Of a stretch of 8,489 bases of DNA, positions 1 to 5,040 are shown one piece after another. How positions within the stretch are numbered: the stretch's first letter is position 1; each line of letters begins with the position of its first letter. The stretch covers positions 1 to 8,489 of the forward strand of contig CAMPJN010000149.1 in the NCBI GenBank assembly GCA_946886875.1, in the 5' to 3' direction. This DNA is from an uncultured Pseudomonas sp. Its GTDB lineage: Bacteria > Pseudomonadota > Gammaproteobacteria > Pseudomonadales > Pseudomonadaceae. A model generated the notes under the pieces. It was not told the DNA's origin. It searched no databases and was given only the letters and a program-made list of their open reading frames with translations. The translations under genes were made by a program, and so were the position numbers.

Positions 1-39
1 ATCGACGATACGCGTGACATGCTCAAGCGTAAGTGACAT
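1..39 (-). CDS. Probable ABC transporter ATP-binding protein, N-terminal 13 codons only
   Basis: Reading leftward from an ATG at 39-37, the open frame gives MSLTLEHVTRIVD and runs off the window. An AGGA Shine-Dalgarno core lies at 49-46, seven bases before the ATG, which supports this start. The peptide resembles the opening beta-strand of ABC ATPases (a short form of 'LxLxxVxk'). From memory it matches the start of the pseudomonad ATPase annotated as glycerol or glycerol-phosphate type (GlpS-like), which sits beside a sigma-54 activator in some Pseudomonas genomes. No Walker motif is inside the window, so the family call rests on 13 residues and on context: a sigma-54 promoter directly upstream and a divergent enhancer-binding regulator. 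The substrate cannot be read from this sequence. Confidence 0.5.
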   Translation of the reverse strand, partial: MSLTLEHVTRIVD

Positions 40-86
40 GGGCCGTCCTATTTTCTTGTTATTTGTTTTCTATCTGGCGGTGATAA

Positions 87-102
87 GGCGAGTTCCGTGC
101 CA
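87..102 (-). promoter_or_regulatory. Sigma-54 (-24/-12) promoter for the leftward ABC gene
   Basis: The minus strand reads TGGCACG-GAAC-TCGCC from 102 down to 87. The -24 block matches the consensus TGGCACG at all seven positions. The -12 block keeps the invariant GC at the right spacing, with TCGCC in place of TTGCW. The expected start of transcription is near 76, leaving a leader of about 37 nt before the ATG at 39. The adjacent gene for an enhancer-binding protein with a GAFTGA loop supports the call. Confidence 0.75.
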
Positions 103-178
103 ATCGCCTAAAAACAATGCTATCTATCTGATTTATATAGATTTAATGAAAAACAAAGATTCATATCATTTTCACAAA
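103..178. other. AT-rich spacer between sigma-54 promoter and activator repeats
   Basis: About three quarters of these bases are A or T, in sharp contrast with the GC-rich genes. The stretch lies exactly between the -24/-12 promoter and the TGAACA repeats, where DNA bending, often by IHF, brings an enhancer-binding protein to the promoter. I found no good match to the IHF consensus WATCAANNNNTTR, so intrinsic curvature or a weak IHF site is only a possibility. Confidence 0.4.
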
Positions 179-238
179 TGAACAATTTTGAACAGTCGAC
201 CATGAACAATTGAACAGTCCAAGCGTTGACTTTGAACA
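179..238. promoter_or_regulatory. Five TGAACA half-sites, probable upstream activator sequence
   Basis: TGAACA occurs at 179-184, 189-194, 203-208, 211-216 and 233-238, all on the plus strand. The first four form two similar doublets: TGAACAATTTTGAACAGTC and TGAACAATTGAACAGTC. The sites lie roughly 100-165 bp upstream of the predicted sigma-54 start near 76, the normal range for enhancer-binding-protein sites. They also end about 75 bp before the regulator's own ATG at 314, so the same sites could allow autoregulation. That the divergent AcoR-type regulator binds here is inference. Confidence 0.6.
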
Positions 239-313
239 GCCATAGGCGACACTGGGTGCACCTCGGCGAAGACCGGGCGCCGATAAAAACAAGCATCACA
301 GCGAGACTCTGTT

Positions 314-2185
314 ATGGCTGAAGAAGCCCGCGCGCTGCCCCACGAGACCATCATTCAAGACTCCTGGTCGCGCTGCCGCGACTTCGGGCTGACTCACCAG
401 AGCACGCCCATCTTTACCCACCCCAGCCCCGGCGAAGTCTCTGCCCTGCTGGAAAACCAGCACGCCCTGGTGCAGACCACCCATAAGGAAGTGTTGCCCT
501 ATTACGGCAACATCCTCGCCAACTCCAACTGCCTGATCATGCTCGCCGACAACCAAGGCCAGGTTCTGCAATCCTGGGGCGATCAGCGTTTTATCGAACC
601 CAGCCGGGCGCCCGGCTTCGTCGCCGGTGCCAGCTGGCTGGAGCGCTATACCGGCACCAACGCCATCGGCACCGCACTGAGCTGCGGCCAGGCGGTGCAT
701 ATCCAGCACGATGAGCACTTCCTCAAGGTCAACCGCTTCATGACCGGCTCGGCCTCGCCGATCTTCGACGAGCAACGGCAGATGATTGCGGTACTGGACG
801 TGTCCAGCGACAGCTACCTGCCGCCCTCCCACACCCTGGGCATGGTCAAAATGATGAGCCAGTCGGTGGAAAACCGGCTGATCCTCAATCTGTTCCAGCA
901 GCGCTATTTCCAACTAACCTTCAATACCAGCCTGAACAACCTGGAAAGCCCCTGGGCCGGACTGTTGATCTTCGATGAACAAGGTCAGGTGGTCTCCGCC
1001 AATCGCCGCGCCGACAGCCTGCTCGGCGTTGGCCTGGCGCGGGTGAATATCGAAAGCCTGTTCGATGTACCGCTGCAGCATTTGCTCAACCAGCCCGAAG
1101 CCCTGCCCTTCAGTCTGCGCGCCGGCGGGCGTTTCCGCTTCCATGCCCAGGTCAAGCGTCCGCAGCAGCCGGCGCCGATTCAGGCCCGCGATTTCCGTCA
1201 GGCCGTCGCGCCCGAAGACAGTGGCAAAGGCTTTACCCTGGCCTCGATCAACCTCGGCGACCCGCGAGTCGATAAAGCCGTGCGCCAGGCCGAACGCCTG
1301 CTGGAGAAAGACATTCCGATCTTGGTGCACGGCGAGACCGGGGTCGGCAAAGAGGTGTTCGTCAAAGCCCTGCACAACGCCAGCTCGCGCGCCAAACAAG
1401 CGCTGATCGCGGTCAACTGCGCCGCCATTCCCGCCGAGCTGGTGGAGTCCGAACTGTTCGGTTACGAAAAAGGCGCCTTCACTGGCGCCAATCAGAAAGG
1501 CAGCGTCGGCCTGATCCGCAAAGCCCATAAAGGCACGCTGTTTCTCGACGAGATCGGCGATATGCCGCTACGCGTGCAGGCCCGTTTGCTGCGGGTGCTG
1601 CAGGAGCGCTGCGTGCAACCGCTGGGCAGCAGCGAGCTGTACCCGGTGGACATTCGCCTGATCTCCGCGACCAACCGCTCCTTGCGCCAGGACGTCGATG
1701 CCGGGCTGTTCCGCCAGGATCTCTACTACCGCATCAGCGGCCTCAATCTGGAACTGCCGCCGCTGCGCGAACGTACCGACAAAGCCGCGATGGTGCAGCG
1801 CATCTGGGAATATCACCGCGAGTCGCACCAGTGGGCCGCACCCAGTGCCGAAGTCATGGCCTTGTTCGAGCATCACCCGTGGCCGGGAAACTTGCGCCAA
1901 CTGAGCAGCGTGCTGCAGATCGCCCTGGCCATGGCCGACGACCAGCCGATCCGCCCGGAACACCTGCCGGACGATTTCTTTGCCGACCTGCAACAAGGCC
2001 ATGCCGAGGACAGGCTCAATGGCCCGTCGGCGCTGCCGACGACAACCCCGACGATGGCCGGCGACGACGACTTGGCCGCGCAGTTCGAGGCCTGCAAGGG
2101 CAACATCTCTTCCTTGGCGAAGCATCTCGGGGTGAGCCGCAATACGCTGTATAAGCGCCTTAGAGAACAGGGCCTAAGGCAATAG
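314..2185 (+). CDS. Sigma-54-dependent transcriptional activator, AcoR type
   Basis: This 623-residue enhancer-binding protein should use ATP to remodel the sigma-54 RNA polymerase closed complex. The N-terminal part has the AcoR-like opening (IIQDSWSRC near 13-21), a GAF-like sensor region (about 65-195, including GTNAIGTAL at 114-122) and a PAS-like segment (about 213-290). The AAA+ domain shows Walker A GETGVGKE (340-347), the sigma-54-contacting GAFTGA loop (387-392), Walker B TLFLDE (408-413), ATNR (452-455), an arginine region around DLYYR (469-473) and WPGNLRQL (523-530). A Fis-type helix-turn-helix ends the protein (about 595-619, SRNTLYKRL). All catalytic motifs are intact. The ATG at 314 is the first start after an in-frame stop at 284; GTT precedes it and its ribosome site is weak. 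The likely target is the divergent ABC gene. The signal molecule is unknown, and acetoin should not be assumed from the family name. Confidence 0.93.
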   Translation: MAEEARALPHETIIQDSWSRCRDFGLTHQSTPIFTHPSPGEVSALLENQHALVQTTHKEVLPYYGNILANSNCLIMLADNQGQVLQSWGDQRFIEPSRAPGFVAGASWLERYTGTNAIGTALSCGQAVHIQHDEHFLKVNRFMTGSASPIFDEQRQMIAVLDVSSDSYLPPSHTLGMVKMMSQSVENRLILNLFQQRYFQLTFNTSLNNLESPWAGLLIFDEQGQVVSANRRADSLLGVGLARVNIESLFDVPLQHLLNQPEALPFSLRAGGRFRFHAQVKRPQQPAPIQARDFRQAVAPEDSGKGFTLASINLGDPRVDKAVRQAERLLEKDIPILVHGETGVGKEVFVKALHNASSRAKQALIAVNCAAIPAELVESELFGYEKGAFTGANQKGSVGLIRKAHKGTLFLDEIGDMPLRVQARLLRVLQERCVQPLGSSELYPVDIRLISATNRSLRQDVDAGLFRQDLYYRISGLNLELPPLRERTDKAAMVQRIWEYHRESHQWAAPSAEVMALFEHHPWPGNLRQLSSVLQIALAMADDQPIRPEHLPDDFFADLQQGHAEDRLNGPSALPTTTPTMAGDDDLAAQFEACKGNISSLAKHLGVSRNTLYKRLREQGLRQ

Positions 2186-2313
2186 GCGACGGTGGTCGGC
2201 GGTAGCCTGGCACCAATCTGCCTGCTGCTTGCTGCTGCCGGTCGCGGTAAAGCCCCTGGACGGTTCAGGCTGCTGTACCCTTCGCCCCCGACCTTAACGA
2301 GTCACACCAACCG

Positions 2314-3246
2314 ATGAGTCTTCCCCTCTGCCCGAAAACCGCCGTTTCACCAGTACGGGCATTGTGCTGCCAGGCTCAGCGAACGCTACGCACATTGGGC
2401 TTGGCGATAGGCACCCTGGTTATGTTGGCGGCCTGCGTCAGTGCCCCGCCTGCGCCGCCTTTAGCCGGGATTGCGCCGATTCGCTTCTTACTGAGCTTCG
2501 ACGACGGTCCGAGCGGCAGCCTGGGAGTCAATCCGACCCGGCAGATTCTCGACGTTCTGGCGGATAACCCGATCCAGCCCGGAATCAAGGCGCTGTTCTT
2601 TATCCAGACCCGCGCACCCTATGCCGGTGGCAGCGCTCAAGGCCAGGCGCTGTTGCAGCGGCAACAGCGAGACGGCCACTTGCTGGGTTTTCACACCGCC
2701 ACCGCCGGGCACGCCAACCACCGTTTCCTCAGCCCCAGGCAATTGCAACAATCGCTGCTCGATGGCGTGGCTGACCTCAGCGCTATCAGCGGCAAGCCGC
2801 CACGCCTGGTACGGCCGCCGTTCTGGAATTACGACCAACGCACCTTTGCCGCCTATCAGAGCCATGGCCTGCGTCTGCTGCTGACTGACCTCAGCGCCCA
2901 TGACGGTAAAACCTGGGGCATCAACGGCAGCCTGCGCCGGCGCAGCAGCCTACGCAACCAGCTGGCGCAGCTAGCCGAACAGATCCATGCCGGCGCCTTG
3001 CCAGTAGTGGATGGGGTCATCCCGGTGGTGGTCACCCTGCATGATCTCAACCCCTATACCGCGCGGCATATGCAGGAATACCTGGAGATTCTTATCGATG
3101 TGGCCGAGGACGTCGGCCTCGCCACCGCCACCAAACCATTCTATGACCGCCGCGACACCCTCGAACGCGCGGCGCTGAAGCGTGCTCTGGGCGACCCGCT
3201 GCAATACGCCCGCCTGCCGGGACTATGGGAATGGATCTGGAATTGA
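2314..3246 (+). CDS. Polysaccharide deacetylase family lipoprotein (NodB-like)
   Basis: This 310-residue protein should remove acetyl groups from a GlcNAc-type or related polymer on the periplasmic side. A hydrophobic segment (about 28-40) ends in lipobox LAAC with the lipidated cysteine at 41. Val at +2 suggests outer-membrane sorting. Deacetylase motifs follow in order: SFDDGP (61-66, catalytic and metal aspartates D63/D64), a histidine box from H127 (HTATAGHANH), RPPFWNYD (167-174) and LHD (242-244). The histidine box is spaced unusually (see findings). The ATG at 2314 has only a weak ribosome site and gives a long n-region. TTG at 2362 would give a more typical 25-residue lipoprotein signal, so the start is uncertain. 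The gene lies 128 bp after the regulator with no visible terminator between, so read-through is possible. The true substrate cannot be read from sequence. Confidence 0.85.
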   Translation: MSLPLCPKTAVSPVRALCCQAQRTLRTLGLAIGTLVMLAACVSAPPAPPLAGIAPIRFLLSFDDGPSGSLGVNPTRQILDVLADNPIQPGIKALFFIQTRAPYAGGSAQGQALLQRQQRDGHLLGFHTATAGHANHRFLSPRQLQQSLLDGVADLSAISGKPPRLVRPPFWNYDQRTFAAYQSHGLRLLLTDLSAHDGKTWGINGSLRRRSSLRNQLAQLAEQIHAGALPVVDGVIPVVVTLHDLNPYTARHMQEYLEILIDVAEDVGLATATKPFYDRRDTLERAALKRALGDPLQYARLPGLWEWIWN

Positions 3247-3259
3247 ACCGGAGCAGCAC

Positions 3260-3281
3260 CCTATCGGCATAGCCCGACAGG
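3260..3281. terminator. Weak hairpin between convergent genes
   Basis: CCTATCGG (3260-3267) and CCGACAGG (3274-3281) can form an 8-bp stem around a 6-nt loop. Read from the minus strand the single mismatch becomes a G-U pair. The element sits in the 39-bp gap between the ends of the deacetylase and hydrolase genes, where a shared terminator would be useful. No T-run follows on either strand, so intrinsic termination is doubtful. Confidence 0.3.
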
Positions 3282-3285
3282 CCCG

Positions 3286-4068
3286 CTAGCCCTTACATAA
3301 CCCGCCCTTAAGCAAGCGCAGATACTCCGGACGCGCCGAGAGGCTGTTATGGCCAGTGGCAGGGATGATTTCTAGCCTGGCCACGCCATCGGCGAAACGT
3401 TTGTAAAGCGCCTCGGTGCTGGCTTTCGGGATGACCTGATCGTCAGCGGCGGCGACCAACAAGGTCGGTATGGCGATACGCGGCGCGTATTTCCAGGATT
3501 CGAATTTGTCCTGCAACAACCACTTCACCGGGGCGAAGGGGAATTGCCGCTGCGCCAATTCTTCGATGCTGTTATAGGGCGTTACCAAAATCAAACGATC
3601 CACCGGGCGCTGCGCGGCGAGGCGAATGGCGACACCCGAACCCAGGCTGCGCCCCGCCACCGCGGTGCAGCGATGCCGGGCATTGACCCAATCGAACAAG
3701 GCCACCGCATCGCGCTGGATCGCCTCTTCCGACGGCTCACCGGCGCTGCCGCCGTAACCCCGGTAATGCAGCAGATACAGTGCATGATCGGCAAATGCCT
3801 GGGAAAACTCGGGGAGATTCAGAGAAACGTCTTCGCCATTGCCGCCGAAGTAGATCAAGGCATTCGGGCCGTCATGGGGCTTGGTGGAAACCAGCACTTC
3901 GAGCTCGGCCCCCGGCAACTCGAGCAGGTTTGTAGGGTCATCGAACCCACGCGGCTGCGGAAAATAGATAAACGAGCGCTGGAACACCAATAAAGCGATG
4001 CACAGCAGCACATACAGCAGCGCCAGCAATACCAGAGTCGAAACCACTACCCGCGACATCCATCTCAT
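3286..4068 (-). CDS. Membrane-anchored alpha/beta hydrolase (Bem46/ABHD13-like)
   Basis: This 260-residue serine hydrolase carries one N-terminal hydrophobic helix (about 7-29), which probably anchors it in the inner membrane with the catalytic domain outside the cytoplasm. Visible elements are the oxyanion-side GGNGE (75-79), HYRGYGGS (101-108), the nucleophile elbow GRSLGSG with Ser141, DDQVIP with the likely acid Asp210, and GHNSL with His240. This order and spacing fit the Bem46/ABHD12-13-like group of esterases or thioesterases; the substrate is unknown. I start it at ATG 4068 because GGAG at 4080-4077 lies eight bases upstream. The TTG at 4074 gives two more codons but is only two bases from the same ribosome site. 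It follows the 4129-4623 gene by 60 bp on the same strand, so the two are probably co-transcribed. Confidence 0.88.
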   Translation of the reverse strand: MRWMSRVVVSTLVLLALLYVLLCIALLVFQRSFIYFPQPRGFDDPTNLLELPGAELEVLVSTKPHDGPNALIYFGGNGEDVSLNLPEFSQAFADHALYLLHYRGYGGSAGEPSEEAIQRDAVALFDWVNARHRCTAVAGRSLGSGVAIRLAAQRPVDRLILVTPYNSIEELAQRQFPFAPVKWLLQDKFESWKYAPRIAIPTLLVAAADDQVIPKASTEALYKRFADGVARLEIIPATGHNSLSARPEYLRLLKGGLCKG

Positions 4069-4128
4069 ATTCAAATCTCCAGCCTCGGCCGCGCCATTAA
4101 GTCGCCCGCCGGGTGCAACCTATGCCAG

Positions 4129-4623
4129 CTATTCCCACGCCAACAACCAACCGCCCGCGCCGGCCCGGTCCTGTTCCACAGCGATGATCAGCTGATCGTG
4201 TTCACCGCGCCAGTAATAGGCCCACAGCTCGCCAGATGGTGCGCCCTGCCATTCGGTCTGCTCGAGGATTTGCGCATATCCGGGCGCCGCCTTGGACCAA
4301 ACCCGATCCGGCTCGCCTAATAATGCCCGTAGCTGCTGCGAGCCATAGTCACCTTGCAGAATGACTGCGAGCGCTTGCTGCAACAACCGATGTTTGTCGC
4401 CCTGCCATTTGTCGACCGCATCATTCCACTCGCCACCCTGGAAATGACCTTTGATTTGGCGCAGTGCCAGAAATTCCTCGGCCATGCGTTGCTCGCTCGG
4501 CCCGATCGTCTGGCCGGCATAACTGTGAGGCAGCGCAAAAAACAGAATATATAAAAACAATCCAGCGCACTGAATTAGAACCCGGCGTTTCGAAACTGCC
4601 CCATAAAGGTAACAAGCGTACAT
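4129..4623 (-). CDS. Secreted protein of unknown function, 164 aa
   Basis: I do not recognise this family. The protein starts with a basic n-region (SKRR at 11-14), a hydrophobic stretch (about 15-32) and a likely signal-peptidase site after SYA (residue 36), so the mature part of about 128 residues should be periplasmic. The mature part is rich in Gln and Trp. Its C-terminal half has LLGEPDRVW (101-109) and LWAYYWRG (133-140) followed by a beta-like stretch. That order recalls the BamE/SmpA-type fold ('LG-P...W.Y'), but this is a resemblance only, with no lipobox cysteine. GGGAG at 4635-4631, seven bases before the ATG, gives strong support for the start. It is the upstream partner of the hydrolase at 3286-4068, which would share the cell-envelope compartment. 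Confidence 0.75.
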   Translation of the reverse strand: MYACYLYGAVSKRRVLIQCAGLFLYILFFALPHSYAGQTIGPSEQRMAEEFLALRQIKGHFQGGEWNDAVDKWQGDKHRLLQQALAVILQGDYGSQQLRALLGEPDRVWSKAAPGYAQILEQTEWQGAPSGELWAYYWRGEHDQLIIAVEQDRAGAGGWLLAWE

Positions 4624-4781
4624 ATTGGCACTCCCATAAAATCGTAAATAAACAAACTAAAGTTAGGGGACATTATTCATTAGCTCGCACATGGACGGCG
4701 CAATGTCGAATTAGCGAACGATTATGTCGCACTTCCTGACAATCATCCATCGGCAGCGCAAGACATCACTATAAAGGCACT

Positions 4782-4809
4782 TTGACAGCAACTAAGTCAT
4801 GGCTATTTT
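4782..4809 (+). promoter_or_regulatory. Promoter-like unit 1 (TTGACA-16-TATTTT)
   Basis: A perfect -35 box TTGACA (4782-4787) is followed after 16 bp by TATTTT (4804-4809), which matches the -10 consensus at four of six positions. It is embedded in TTTGACAG ... CTATTTTC, the same frame of bases as unit 2. It would read toward the carboxypeptidase, with a leader of about 225 nt. Confidence 0.4.
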
Positions 4810-4816
4810 CGCCAGT

Positions 4817-4845
4817 TTGACAGACTAAAAAACCCCCTCTATTTT
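4817..4845 (+). promoter_or_regulatory. Promoter-like unit 2 (TTGACA-17-TATTTT)
   Basis: A perfect -35 box TTGACA (4817-4822) and TATTTT (4840-4845) are separated by the optimal 17 bp, making this the best sigma-70-type candidate ahead of the carboxypeptidase. Transcription would start near 4852, leaving a leader of about 190 nt that contains the hairpin at 4977-5013. Confidence 0.5.
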
Positions 4846-4976
4846 CAAAACCTCTCTCTGCTTCTCCAAGTCCATGGTGATTGAAATATCGCCCTGGACG
4901 CTGCCCCCATTGGAGCTCCGTAGCAGTCGAGAATTTCATTTGCTCTACACGAAAGGCTTGCCCCACAAGGGCCCTG

Positions 4977-5013
4977 CCTGGTCTGGCGCTCTTCATTCAG
5001 AGCGCCTGTCAGG
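4977..5013 (+). promoter_or_regulatory. Leader hairpin upstream of the carboxypeptidase
   Basis: GGCGCTCT (4985-4992) and AGAGCGCC (4999-5006) form a perfect 8-bp stem with loop TCATTC. An outer CCTG (4977-4980) and CAGG (5010-5013) can extend it across a small internal loop. The ribosome site AGGGA (5029-5033) starts 15 nt after the outer stem. No T-run follows, so it is not a standard terminator. A role in mRNA stability, translation control or protein binding is possible. Confidence 0.5.
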
Positions 5014-5040
5014 AATAATATCCGTAACAGGGAACTGGAA

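Larger units (their letters stand above)
4624..5040. other. AT-rich divergent intergenic region upstream of the carboxypeptidase
   Basis: These 417 bp separate the leftward 164-aa gene from the rightward carboxypeptidase and show no convincing gene. They hold the ribosome site of the leftward gene, two tandem promoter-like units (4781-4846), a long leader with a strong hairpin (4977-5013), and the AGGGA ribosome site (5029-5033) of the carboxypeptidase. The left half is clearly more AT-rich than the flanking genes. I found no convincing promoter for the leftward gene. Confidence 0.6.

Noticed and set aside
226..254. Sigma-70 promoter for the regulator starting at TTGACT (226-231)
   Set aside because: No acceptable -10 box lies 16-18 bp downstream, so the regulator's own promoter remains unidentified.
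296..913. 205-codon minus-strand open frame opposite the regulator
   Set aside because: It lies antisense to the conserved regulator, has no recognisable domain and no ribosome site.
4069..4074. TTG start two codons before the hydrolase ATG
   Set aside because: The GGAG ribosome site is only two bases from the TTG but eight from ATG 4068, so the shorter form is preferred.
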